Below are positions 1 to 9,100 of a DNA stretch of 64,000 nt, piece by piece (the first letter of the stretch is position 1; each line of letters opens with the position of its first letter). The DNA is from Ulvibacter litoralis (lineage in GTDB: Bacteria; Bacteroidota; Bacteroidia; Flavobacteriales; Flavobacteriaceae), in assembly GCF_900102055.1 (NCBI RefSeq), contig NZ_FNBA01000001.1, forward strand, positions 124,001-188,000, read 5' to 3'. A program made the position numbers and the translations under genes. The notes beneath the pieces were generated by a model. It was not told the origin of the DNA. It did not search any database and worked only from the letters and a program-made list of their open reading frames with translations.

Positions 1-735
1 GGAAGACCCATTGTAGGTATTTCTACTATTATATTTTTAATCCTTTCCATTACTGGTATTGTACTTTGGTTTCCGAAGAAAAAATTAAAAAAACTAAAAT
101 GGAAAAATTTAAAGCCTGGGTTTAAAATCGCTTGGCATGCAAAATGGAAACGCCTTAATCATGACTTACACGTTACTTTGGGCTTTTACACCGCTATTTT
201 TTTAGTCATTATGTCGCTTACAGGCTTGTTTTGGTCTTTTGAATGGTATAGGGATGCCGGAAGCGCAGTACTCGGCACAGAGGTTTTTGCAGGTCGCGGT
301 GGTGGGCCAAAAATAAATTCAAAAGTTGATTCGAATGCAATAGATCTTAATTTTGCCAAAGTACTAAAGATTACAAAAAACGAATTACCTTTTGAAGGAA
401 CCACTGTTTTGCAAATTCCTAAAAGCAAAAAGGACATCTACAGTGTTCGAAAATACCACGATCAAGATTTTCTACAAACAGCAACAGACGAGCTTAAAAT
501 TGATCGCGATGGGACGATTATTTCAAAAGAACTTTTTTCTGAGAAACCTTTAAATGTTCAAATTGCAAGTTCTATAAAACCGCTGCACATGGGAACAATT
601 TTTGGATGGTTCTCAAAATCTATCTATTTTATTTCCTGTCTAATCGCCACGAGTCTTCCTGTAACTGGAATCATTATTTGGCTGAATAAACTAAAAAAGA
701 AACCCAAGAAGCCTTCTTCTAAAAGCATCAATTAA
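1..735 (+). CDS. PepSY-associated TM helix domain protein, 5' truncated by the window edge
   Basis: The frame is open from base 1, so the N-terminus lies outside the window; the first ATG-like start inside it is not the real start. The visible 244 residues show a hydrophobic helix in the first 25 residues, a basic loop (KKKLKKLKWKN), a second membrane helix around residues 58-78, a soluble domain of about 115 residues, and a last helix near the end followed by a lysine-rich tail. This layout fits the PepSY-TM family of inner-membrane proteins, often found beside siderophore or TonB receptor genes and sometimes acting as ferric reductases. The iron link is family knowledge, not visible here. 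The gene ends convergently with the next one, overlapping its end by 4 bases. Confidence 0.75.
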   Translation, partial: GRPIVGISTIIFLILSITGIVLWFPKKKLKKLKWKNLKPGFKIAWHAKWKRLNHDLHVTLGFYTAIFLVIMSLTGLFWSFEWYRDAGSAVLGTEVFAGRGGGPKINSKVDSNAIDLNFAKVLKITKNELPFEGTTVLQIPKSKKDIYSVRKYHDQDFLQTATDELKIDRDGTIISKELFSEKPLNVQIASSIKPLHMGTIFGWFSKSIYFISCLIATSLPVTGIIIWLNKLKKKPKKPSSKSIN

Positions 736-1412
736 GGAGTAGAGCTGGAAACCTGTAAAATCTTTCCGTTGTAAAATTTATTTCCGTTTAATGAAAAGTC
801 TAAAATATAGGCTGCCATTTCTTTCGCTGTCAATGGCGCTTCATACCCTGGAAACGCTTCTTCTAACATTTCAGTCTGAACTGCTCCCAAAGCCAATGCA
901 TTAAACGACGGACCCGTTTCTTTATATTCTTCCGCCCAAAGCTCTGTAAGCGTTAACACCGCACCTTTACTGCTGCTGTATGCACTTAACCCAGGAAACT
1001 TCATACTTCCTTGTATGCCGCCCATACTACTTATGGTAAGTACGTGCCCTTGCTTCGGAAGAAAAGGTAGTACCGCTTGTGTAATCGCCGCAACACCAAA
1101 TACATTAACTGCATATACCTTTTGAAAATCGTCCATTTTTATTTCTGAAAAAGGCGCATTCACTAGTAATCCTGAGTTATTGATAAGCACATCTACCTGT
1201 GACCAGTTCTCCTTCACAAATGTTGAAACCTTTTCAATGGAAGAAGCTTCCGTGATATCGAATGAAAAGGCGGTACAATTTTTCAGTCTTAAATCAAGAA
1301 TGGGCTGTGCGTTTCGTGAAAGAGCCAAGACGTTGTGTCCTGCTTCAGCAAATAACTGCACCAATTCAAAACCAATTCCCCTACTGGTTCCTGTTATAAT
1401 AATGTTTTTCAT
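732..1412 (-). CDS. Short-chain dehydrogenase/reductase (SDR) family oxidoreductase
   Basis: This 226-residue protein is a classical SDR. The Rossmann dinucleotide motif TGTSRGIG is at residues 7-14. The NNAG-type motif reads NNSG at 78-81, and the catalytic YSSSK (Tyr-x-x-x-Lys) follows near residue 145. The length is normal for the family. The substrate cannot be read from the sequence; acidic or basic residues after beta-2 (SRN) lean toward NADP(H). The upstream DNA on the minus strand has TATCTTTA with a TTTG about 22 nt before it, an acceptable promoter for this phylum, though it overlaps the terminator hairpin of the pdhC side. It has its own transcript and no obvious functional partner. 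Confidence 0.85.
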   Translation of the reverse strand: MKNIIITGTSRGIGFELVQLFAEAGHNVLALSRNAQPILDLRLKNCTAFSFDITEASSIEKVSTFVKENWSQVDVLINNSGLLVNAPFSEIKMDDFQKVYAVNVFGVAAITQAVLPFLPKQGHVLTISSMGGIQGSMKFPGLSAYSSSKGAVLTLTELWAEEYKETGPSFNALALGAVQTEMLEEAFPGYEAPLTAKEMAAYILDFSLNGNKFYNGKILQVSSSTP

Positions 1413-1430
1413 AGTTTTTTAAAGATACAT

Positions 1431-1471
1431 AAATCCCGCTATTTTCAGACAAACTGAACCTAGCGGGATTT
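1431..1471 (-). terminator. Hairpin after pdhC
   Basis: An 11-bp perfect stem (AAATCCCGCTA at 1431-1441 against TAGCGGGATTT at 1461-1471) encloses a loop that itself holds a small stem (TTCAG/CTGAA). It lies about 50 nt past the stop codon of the E2 gene and just before the SDR gene, so it probably ends the pdhA-pdhC transcript. The T-tract is short, so termination strength is uncertain. Confidence 0.55.
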
Positions 1472-1521
1472 TATAATACGCGTCTTTGCAGCGTGTAAAC
1501 AACAAGGACTTTGATTTTATA

Positions 1522-3138
1522 TTACACAAACATTGTTACTGGATTCTCAATGTATTGTCGCAAGGTTTGTAAAAACTTTGCGCCTGTCGCTCCATCAACT
1601 GTGCGATGATCGCAAGCCAAGGTAACTGTCATTGTGTTTCCAACAGCAATTGCTCCATTTTTAACTACTGGTTTTTCAACAATAGCTCCTACCGATAAAA
1701 TGGCAGAATTTGGTGCATTAATAATAGAAGTAAACTCTTTTATACCGAACATTCCTAAGTTAGAAACAGTAAAGGTACTTCCATCCATCTCTTGAGGCGT
1801 AATTTTCTTGTTTCTAGCTTTTCCTGCCAACTCTTTTACATTCGCTCCAATTTGAGAGAAGGTCATTTGGTCTGCAAATTTCAATACAGGTACTAAAAGT
1901 CCTTCATCTACAGCAACAGCAACCCCAATATGTATGTGTTTTGCAATACGCGTTGCATCACCTGTCCATTGACTGTTTACTTGTGGATGCTTACGCAATG
2001 CCATCGCACACGCTTTTACCACCATATCATTGAATGATATTTTCACATCTGGATTTGAATTAATAGCGACACGGGCAGCAATTGCGTGGTCCATATCCAA
2101 CTCTACCGTTAAATAATAGTGTGGTGCACTAAATTTAGATTCGCCCAAACGTTTTGCAATGGTTTTACGCATTTGAGAGTTCTTAACCTCTTCAAAGCTT
2201 TCAACCCCTACTGGCGTATATGCTTGCGCTCCACCTGCTGTAGGTTGGTAATTTTCAATATCACTTTTTACAATACGTCCATTTTCACCACTTCCTTGAA
2301 CTTGCGCCAAGTTAATTCCTTTATCTTCCGCCATCTTTTTAGCTAGAGGAGATGCAAAAATACGTCCGCCGTCATTAGTTACTGCAGGTTGTGAAACGGA
2401 TTTCTTAGCAGTTGTTTCAGTTTTAGAAGCCTCTTGTTTTGGAGCTTCCTTTTTTTCTTCTTTTACTTCGGAAGCTTTTTCAGCTTTGTTGTAGCTTTCC
2501 GTAAGACCAGAAACATCGGTTCCTTTAGGACCAATAATCGCGAGTAACGAATCTACGGGAGCAGACTCACCTTCTTGAATTCCAATTTTCAGTAAGACAC
2601 CACTGTTGAAAGATTCAAACTCCATGGTGGCTTTATCGGTTTCAATTTCAGCTAAAATATCACCTTCTTCAACAGCATCACCTTCTTTTTTAAGCCAAGT
2701 AGCAACTGTCCCTTCGGTCATCGTATCACTAAGACGAGGCATAGTAACCATAACAACCCCTTCAGGTAATTCAGTTTCCTTTGAGCTAGTCTCTTCTTTC
2801 GTTTCTGTTTTAGTAGCCTCCGCTTCTTCTTTCGAATCTGAAGCTTCTTCTTTTTCTTCTGACTTTCCGTCGCCAGAAATCAGACTTGAAATATCTTCGT
2901 CTTTTTCACCTATAATTGCCAACAGTGTATCTACAGGAGCAGTTTCCCCCTCTTGAATACCAATATGAAGCAATACACCTTCGTTAAAAGATTCAAACTC
3001 CATGGTGGCTTTATCGGTTTCAATTTCGGCAAGAATATCACCTTCATTTACTGTATCGCCTACTTTTTTAAGCCAGGTTGCTACAGTTCCTTCTTCCATT
3101 GTATCGCTCAATCGCGGCATGTTGATTACTTCTGCCAT
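1522..3138 (-). CDS. pdhC: Pyruvate dehydrogenase complex dihydrolipoyllysine acetyltransferase (E2)
   Basis: The 538-residue protein transfers acetyl groups from E1-bound hydroxyethyl-ThDP to CoA through swinging lipoyl arms. Domains in order: lipoyl domain 1 (about 1-78, lipoyl Lys43 in ETDKATMEF), an acidic Glu/Lys/Ser linker, lipoyl domain 2 (about 128-205, Lys169 in the same motif), a second linker, the peripheral E1/E3-binding domain (about 258-297, FASPLAKKMAEDKG), and the catalytic acyltransferase domain with DHRTVDG (His510, Asp514) near the end. It starts 5 nt after pdhA and is certainly co-transcribed with it. The two lipoyl domains share a perfect 41-bp DNA repeat (2609-2649 and 2987-3027), suggesting recent duplication or gene conversion. 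The symbols aceF or pdhC are both used for this gene. Confidence 0.95.
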   Translation of the reverse strand: MAEVINMPRLSDTMEEGTVATWLKKVGDTVNEGDILAEIETDKATMEFESFNEGVLLHIGIQEGETAPVDTLLAIIGEKDEDISSLISGDGKSEEKEEASDSKEEAEATKTETKEETSSKETELPEGVVMVTMPRLSDTMTEGTVATWLKKEGDAVEEGDILAEIETDKATMEFESFNSGVLLKIGIQEGESAPVDSLLAIIGPKGTDVSGLTESYNKAEKASEVKEEKKEAPKQEASKTETTAKKSVSQPAVTNDGGRIFASPLAKKMAEDKGINLAQVQGSGENGRIVKSDIENYQPTAGGAQAYTPVGVESFEEVKNSQMRKTIAKRLGESKFSAPHYYLTVELDMDHAIAARVAINSNPDVKISFNDMVVKACAMALRKHPQVNSQWTGDATRIAKHIHIGVAVAVDEGLLVPVLKFADQMTFSQIGANVKELAGKARNKKITPQEMDGSTFTVSNLGMFGIKEFTSIINAPNSAILSVGAIVEKPVVKNGAIAVGNTMTVTLACDHRTVDGATGAKFLQTLRQYIENPVTMFV

Positions 3139-3143
3139 ATCAA

Positions 3144-4142
3144 TTATAATTTATGTGGTAAAAAAGGGTAGTTTTCTTGATCGTACACTACGTCGTACAT
3201 TACGTTTTTGTCTGGATATGGAGATTCGTCTGCAAATTTTTCACACTCACTCACCAAGTCTTTTACACGCTTGTCAATTTTCTTTATTTCAGCTTCTGTA
3301 GCATATTTCTTTTGGTAAATAGTATGCAATACACTTAAAATAGGATCTTCTTCTTGTTTTTTAGCCACCTCTTCTTTGGTACGGTAATGTTGTGCATCAC
3401 TCATAGAATGACCTCTATAACGATACGTTCTTATTTCTAAGAATGTAGGTCCGTCACCTCTTCGTGCGCGTTGAATGGCTTCGTCCATTTCTTTCGCTAC
3501 CAGTTCTGGTTTCATTCCATCTACTGGACGACAAGGCATTTCGTACCCTAATCCTAATTTATAAATATCGGTATGATTTGCTGTACGTGCTACAGAAGTT
3601 CCCATTGCGTATCCATTGTTTTCACAACAAAATACAACTGGAAGTTTCCAAAGCATTGCTAAGTTGAATGTTTCGTGAAGGGAACCTTGACGAACCGCTC
3701 CATCTCCCATAAAGGTTAATGTTACAGCATCGCTCCCATTATATTTATCAGCAAATGCAAGTCCAGCACCTAATGGAATTTGACCTCCAACAATACCATG
3801 ACCTCCATAAAAACGATGTTCTTTAGAGAAAATATGCATCGAACCTCCCAAACCTTGAGATGTCCCTGTAGCTTTTCCATACAATTCCGCCATTACACGT
3901 TTAGGATCTACGCCCATCCCGATAGGTTGCACGTGATTTCTATACGCAGTAATCATCTTATCTTTTGTTAAATCCATAGCGTGCAAAGCACCTGCTAATA
4001 CAGCTTCTTGCCCGTTATACAAATGCAAAAACCCTCTAACTTTTTGATTGATATACACTTGCGCTAATTTATCTTCAAATTTGCGCCAAAAAAGCATGTT
4101 CTCATACCAGTCTAGGTATGTTTTTTTTGTAATTTTCTTCAT
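3144..4142 (-). CDS. pdhA: Pyruvate dehydrogenase E1 component, alpha subunit
   Basis: At 332 residues this is the usual length for a Bacteroidota E1-alpha, the ThDP-dependent subunit that decarboxylates pyruvate with a separate E1-beta. The ThDP/Mg motif is clear: GDGAVRQGSLHETFNLA followed about 12 residues later by CCENNGYAMGT. The phosphorylation-loop-like segment YRYRGHSMSDAQHYRTKEE is also present. E1-beta is not in the window, as is common in flavobacteria where alpha and E2 are adjacent and beta is elsewhere. The gene leads the pdhA-pdhC operon. A candidate -7 box, TATTTTTG on the minus strand (4190-4197), would give a leader of about 40 nt; I see no good -33 box. Confidence 0.94.
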   Translation of the reverse strand: MKKITKKTYLDWYENMLFWRKFEDKLAQVYINQKVRGFLHLYNGQEAVLAGALHAMDLTKDKMITAYRNHVQPIGMGVDPKRVMAELYGKATGTSQGLGGSMHIFSKEHRFYGGHGIVGGQIPLGAGLAFADKYNGSDAVTLTFMGDGAVRQGSLHETFNLAMLWKLPVVFCCENNGYAMGTSVARTANHTDIYKLGLGYEMPCRPVDGMKPELVAKEMDEAIQRARRGDGPTFLEIRTYRYRGHSMSDAQHYRTKEEVAKKQEEDPILSVLHTIYQKKYATEAEIKKIDKRVKDLVSECEKFADESPYPDKNVMYDVVYDQENYPFLPHKL

Positions 4143-4458
4143 CTATAAATTGTAACAGTTTCCGAAGTGAAAACTCATTGCACGAAAAACAAAAATAGCA
4201 TATTAAAAAGTTTTAAAAAAGAAGTATATCTTCAAATTCAAAAAAAGAAAGGTAAATTTTAAAAAGGACAATAAACTAATTTACTAAAAACACCAAAAAG
4301 CTAGGATTAACAAAGGGTTTACTGCTAATAAGCCTCGTGTTTATGGCACACTAAAGATGTAAAAATTAATTAACTTTTATTCCCAACAGCTACAATTTCA
4401 CCTTGAAATTTAGGTAAAATTAAACATGTGTTTATTCTTTACTTCTTAAAAAAAAGGA
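4143..4458. other. Intergenic region upstream of pdhA, downstream of cdd
   Basis: About 316 bases of very AT-rich sequence without a credible gene. It holds the candidate pdhA -7 box (TATTTTTG, minus strand, 4190-4197) and one TTCCGAAG word at 4160-4167. It also holds a minus-strand mini-ORF of 11 codons (MSFHFGNCYNL) whose TAG stop touches the pdhA ATG. The rest looks like plain spacer, with poly-A/T tracts and no strong hairpin for ending the cdd transcript. Confidence 0.5.
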
Positions 4459-4944
4459 TTAAAACAGATAAGAGCCATCAAAAATAAGTGGCAATAAATC
4501 TTTTATAGAATTTGCCTTAATGACTTTTCCAGATTCGCCCATAAAGTAGATAGCCATCGGTGACTTTTGTTTTACCTCGTACTCTGCCAATGATTGTCGG
4601 CAAGCGCCACAAGGAGGAATAGGCGTAGTAATGGTTTGTTTTAAGGATCGCGCGGTAATAGCGAGGGTGGTAATTGGCACCCCTGGATATAACGCACCTG
4701 CCTGAAAAACTGCGACACGCTCGGCACACAAACCTGACGGGAACGCTGCATTTTCTTGATTGTTTCCCATTACAATCTCACCAGTTTCTAACTGAAGTGC
4801 TGCTCCCACATTAAAATGTGAATAAGGCGCATATGCGTTTTCACGTGCAATATGCGCCTTATTCATTAAGTCTTGCACGTTTTGTGGAAGTTCCGAAATA
4901 GCTTCGTAAACTTCTAAATGTGCCTCAATAGTTATTTTTTTCAA
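4459..4944 (-). CDS. cdd: Cytidine deaminase
   Basis: The enzyme deaminates cytidine or deoxycytidine to uridine in pyrimidine salvage. The two zinc motifs of the tetrameric class are visible: GLCAERVAVF (Cys and catalytic Glu) and PCGACRQSLAEY (two Cys). I place the start at a TTG (4944), giving 161 residues beginning LKKITIEAHLEVY, because flavobacterial homologues begin with M-K-x-I-x-I-E and this avoids overlap with porV. An ATG at 4974 gives 171 residues with an odd Thr/Asn-rich head and a 26-nt overlap with the end of porV; it cannot be excluded. The gene follows porV directly and is likely translationally coupled to it, a linkage common in this family of bacteria. Confidence 0.93.
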   Translation of the reverse strand: MKKITIEAHLEVYEAISELPQNVQDLMNKAHIARENAYAPYSHFNVGAALQLETGEIVMGNNQENAAFPSGLCAERVAVFQAGALYPGVPITTLAITARSLKQTITTPIPPCGACRQSLAEYEVKQKSPMAIYFMGESGKVIKANSIKDLLPLIFDGSYLF

Positions 4945-4948
4945 ATTT

Positions 4949-6100
4949 CTAGTATTCGTCGTATTCGTCTCCAAAATTGAAAGTCAATCCAAAACGAAGA
5001 CTTCCTTCTAATGGACTTACTACTTTCGAAGTAGAGAATAAATAAGAGATATCAAAGTTAATGGCAGTATATCTAAATCCAGCTCCTAATGACAAGAACT
5101 TTCTAGACCCTGCTTCTTCAGCTTCATTAAAATACCCTGCACGGAATGCAAATGCATCTTGATACCAGTATTCTGCCCCTAATGCCCAAACGTATTCTTT
5201 CAACTCATTATCACCATCACCAAAAGAAGAAATCATTCCACTAAAGAAACTTTCTTTGTAGTAGTCATCATTTCTATCAATTGTACCGTCTCCGTTAGAA
5301 TCGCTAGGTGTAGGAACTAATAACTTATCTATTTCTAAAGACACTCCTACTTTATTGTATTCGTCCAAGATAAAGTCGAATCCACCTCCTAAAGCAAGAT
5401 TGGTAGGAAGGTTACTTTCTGAACCAGCATCGTCATATTTAATTTTCGGTCCAATATTCGAAATATTGAAACCTAATCTCCAACGTCCGTCAAAATCACT
5501 ATATGCAATCTCTTCACTTTGGTAGTAACCTGCTACATCTACGGCAAATGTACTTGCTGCGTTCCCTTCACTTGTACTTGACTGACCAAGTTTTAAGTCA
5601 GAGTTAATAAAACGACCTGCAACAGCCATAGAGAAACGCTCACTTAATCGAAGTGAATACGAAACATCTAACATTAATTCGTTCGGCTTTACAATAAGTG
5701 GTTCTTGATCTGGAGTATCTCTAAGTTCAATTTCTCCAGCACTAAAATAACGGAAACTTGCACCTACAGCACTTTGTTCGTTAATACGGTTATAATAGGT
5801 TACATTTCCTAAAAATATATCATTAACTAATTTACTTAAGTATGGTGTATATGTAATACCTACTCCTTGTTTTTTAAGAGCAAAAGCATACTTTGCAGGG
5901 TTCCATTGTTGTGAAAACGCATCTGCAGAGGTTACAACACCAATATCTCCCATACCCGCTGCACGAGCATCACCAGCAATTAAAAGAAACGGAACTCCTG
6001 TTGTAATAACACCTTGAAGTGATCCTGTTTCTGTTGGTTCTTGTGCGTTTGCGTTAAATGCTACTAAAGTTATTAGTATTGAAATAAAGAATTTCTTCAT
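4949..6100 (-). CDS. porV: Type IX secretion system outer membrane protein PorV (LptO)
   Basis: PorV is a 14-stranded outer-membrane barrel that shuttles type IX cargo from the SprA/Sov translocon to the PorU sortase. The 383-residue protein has a signal peptide (MKKFFISILITLVAFNANAQ), then the typical start GVITTGVPFLLIAGDARAAGMGDIGVV and repeated beta-strand patterns ending in an aromatic C-terminus (RFGLTFNFGDEYDEY). The ATG at 6100 is chosen; the frame extends upstream only to a TTG. It follows porU by 35 nt but also has its own promoter overlapping the porU stop (6118-6149). The order porU-porV-cdd beside gldJ-murF matches the layout known in Flavobacterium johnsoniae. Confidence 0.94.
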   Translation of the reverse strand: MKKFFISILITLVAFNANAQEPTETGSLQGVITTGVPFLLIAGDARAAGMGDIGVVTSADAFSQQWNPAKYAFALKKQGVGITYTPYLSKLVNDIFLGNVTYYNRINEQSAVGASFRYFSAGEIELRDTPDQEPLIVKPNELMLDVSYSLRLSERFSMAVAGRFINSDLKLGQSSTSEGNAASTFAVDVAGYYQSEEIAYSDFDGRWRLGFNISNIGPKIKYDDAGSESNLPTNLALGGGFDFILDEYNKVGVSLEIDKLLVPTPSDSNGDGTIDRNDDYYKESFFSGMISSFGDGDNELKEYVWALGAEYWYQDAFAFRAGYFNEAEEAGSRKFLSLGAGFRYTAINFDISYLFSTSKVVSPLEGSLRFGLTFNFGDEYDEY

Positions 6101-6117
6101 GAGGTTCAAATTTTGGA

Positions 6118-6149
6118 CAAATATAATTTTAATTTTTAAAGGATAACAA
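6118..6149 (-). promoter_or_regulatory. Promoter for porV (internal to the porU-porV operon)
   Basis: On the minus strand TTG (6147-6149), 21 nt, then TATATTTG (6118-6125), matching the Bacteroidota consensus TTG-n17-23-TAnnTTTG. It would start transcription about 11 nt before the porV ATG, so porV could be made independently of porU. Confidence 0.65.
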
Positions 6150-9100
6150 GTTTTTCAAATTTTTCAACTTGCTTATTGGTTAACGTCGATTTTACCGTAA
6201 TCTTATATACATAGACACCTTTTCCTATTCTATCGCCAAAATCGTCGGTTCCATCCCAAGTAATCTCCCTCGACAAGAAACCATCGGTAGTTACAATTTG
6301 ATTTTGCGTCCATACTACCTTTCCAGTAACAGTGAACACCTGTACTTGAACTTCTAAAGGCTCGTACGGACGATTGTGATTGAACCAAAATTCGGTATAA
6401 TTCACAAAAGGATTTGGGTAATTTAATACGTTTGTTATTTCAAGAGCATCATCTCCCGCTACTATAAATTGTATTTCTTCAGTAGAGGAATTATTATACA
6501 CATCCCAAGCTTTTAGGGTTAAAGTATGTAATCCATCTTCCAAGTCACGTAATTTATAATTAAGTGTTCCTTTGGTAAAATCATCAACATCTGCTTGATA
6601 ATATTCATTTACCACATACGGATTAGACTCATCTCCATCTAATACAGCCACAATATCATGTCCTACTCCACTTGAGGTATTAATACCATTCGTATCTTCT
6701 ATTTTCGCCAATAGCACGGGAGAATCATTTGTAATTCCGCCAGAAATAAAACTCTCGTCATTCATAAATAGATTAATAAGCGGCCCTCTATCGTCCTCCG
6801 GAGCATTTTCATTTAAACCACCTACTTTAAAATCAACGTTTACACCTCCTTGATCTTGCAGCACATTGTCTCGCTTTGCATATAAACTAACACGACCATT
6901 TCCTACTGGGATTTGGGTATCTCTCGGCATCACAAATTCAAATTCAAAATTACCATTGGTTACCGTGGCTTGTCCGTTAAACAGAACCTCTCCTAACGTG
7001 ATGAAATCAAGAATAAAGCCCGAATTATTAGCTCTATCATTCCCTAAGGTTTGTCGGTTTACGTTTTTATCAAAAAGTTTTGCTTCTAAAACACCATTGT
7101 ATCCCGTTAACTTCTGACCGTTTTGATTTGTTACTTCTCCTTCAAAACGAACTTTACTAAGTGCTTTTAGAGTGTCTGTCGCTTGAGCAATTGGCACTCC
7201 GTTTAAAGTTGTTATCCGTATATCTTTCTTCGGAAAAGCAAGTGGAAGCGCAGGATCTCCTATAAAAAATACAACACGTCGCTCTTCACTATTAATATTA
7301 TTTTTTGAAAGACGTAGTCCTTCAGCTGGCGTATTAGGATTTTCTACTCCAAACCCATAAAGCTCTGAAGCCAATGCTTCATTATAATCTATCCCTAACG
7401 AAATATTTATAGACCTCGTTGTAGTCACCAGCGATATCGCTCCTCCCTCTTTATTCTGATAGGTAAGTTCTCCTGCAGTAATCCGCAACGGATTATCAAA
7501 CTTTGTAAACTCACAGGTTACTGTTATTACACAAGGGTATTTGTATTTATTTTGAAGGTTTTGAGCGGCTTCTTTGGTGTAAATAAATTCATGAGCCAAT
7601 CCATCTTCACCTCCGTGACCGAAATAGTCTATAATTAGCGCCCCTAATTCTATATTATTTTTAATAGCTTCATTGACGGCAGGATATCTATTTCCGCCTG
7701 CTGATGTTTCTTGCTGAAAAGCATCTGAGTGAATCTTTTTTACATTTACAAAGGGTTTTTGTTCAGAAATAACATCTCCCAAAGCATCTAATTCAATTTC
7801 TAAAATTTGATCTCCATTGTCAACATCATCCGAAATTAATAAGAAATTGTTTCTCCAATTACCGTACGACTCTTTCAAACTGTAATCAATAATTTTTTGC
7901 ACCATTGCATTTGCATGGGTCACTTCATCTGTTAAAATTCTTCCTACCGCTATATCTAGCAAATCGTCTGCACTCATCGTTCCTTCATCTTCATCCATCA
8001 TTCCGAAGTAATCATCAGACACATACGAATAATGATTACTTACACTAGCCACCGTATGAAATGAAGGTACTACATTGTTGTTGTTTGAAATTCTATTTTT
8101 ATAATCGACAGAAGTATCGCCAAAAAAGCACAAATATTTCACTCGATTTTCTTCCGAAGAAGCATTCTCATAAACATATCGTATAAAATTTCGAATCCCA
8201 CCAATATCTTGCTGCCCCGAACTAAACTCTTCATAAATCATATCGGTAGTAACTACTTTCGTAGTTAATCCAGATACATTTTTATGATGATTTGCAAGTT
8301 TAAGTGCTGGCTGGATTAGATAAGGAGCCGTAATTATTAAATAATCAATATCCTTAAAACTTCCCGTTTCGTCATTAAAAATAGTTCCTTTTAAATCTTG
8401 ATTAACCACCTGCGAATTAGCTATACGGACGGGCGCATAGTAATCATTAGGATGCACGGCGACGTACTTTCTTAAAAGCCCCATCTGAGCCTTAAATGTA
8501 AATGTACTTTCAGAAGCTTCATTTTGCTTTGCCGTAATTTGGTTTGTATTGGTAACATCCCAAACCTGAGTAAATTGAGAAGCATTACTTATTTGGTATT
8601 CTCCAACACCTGTCATCGCAGTAACACCATTATATTTAAACGGCAATTGTCCTTCTACTCCTGTTAACTGACGCAAAGCTTCAATACCTATATAATCTAA
8701 ATACCCAATACTTGAAGGATTCCCTCCATTGTTATAAGCAAGATCTACCGTTACTGTTGATGATCCAGAGGCAGGTACTTCTCCTCTAAAATCGTCTACA
8801 GACAATACACTTTGCCCACTAAGTCCTGCAAAATTTAAGGGATCTAAACTTGTTCCATTTACCGAAAGAGCCATTGATGTGACACTTTCAGAAGTAGCTC
8901 CAGCTTTCACCACCACAAACATGGGATCACCATTAGAGACGATGTTAGGAAAATCAAATTCAAACGTTTGTTCACTTTCAATATCAAATCTATTTCCATA
9001 CCATCTTCTTCCTACCAACCCAGGACTTGACTCGTCTAGTTCATGAAATTTGTAATCATGAAACTGAGTAATTGGAACTCCCGCTCCCACTGGCTCTACC

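Noticed and set aside
2606-2956. Plus-strand Ser-rich ORF of 116 codons opposite pdhC
   Set aside because: It is the antisense of the Glu/Lys/Ser linker of pdhC; such Ser-rich shadows are common opposite acidic linkers.
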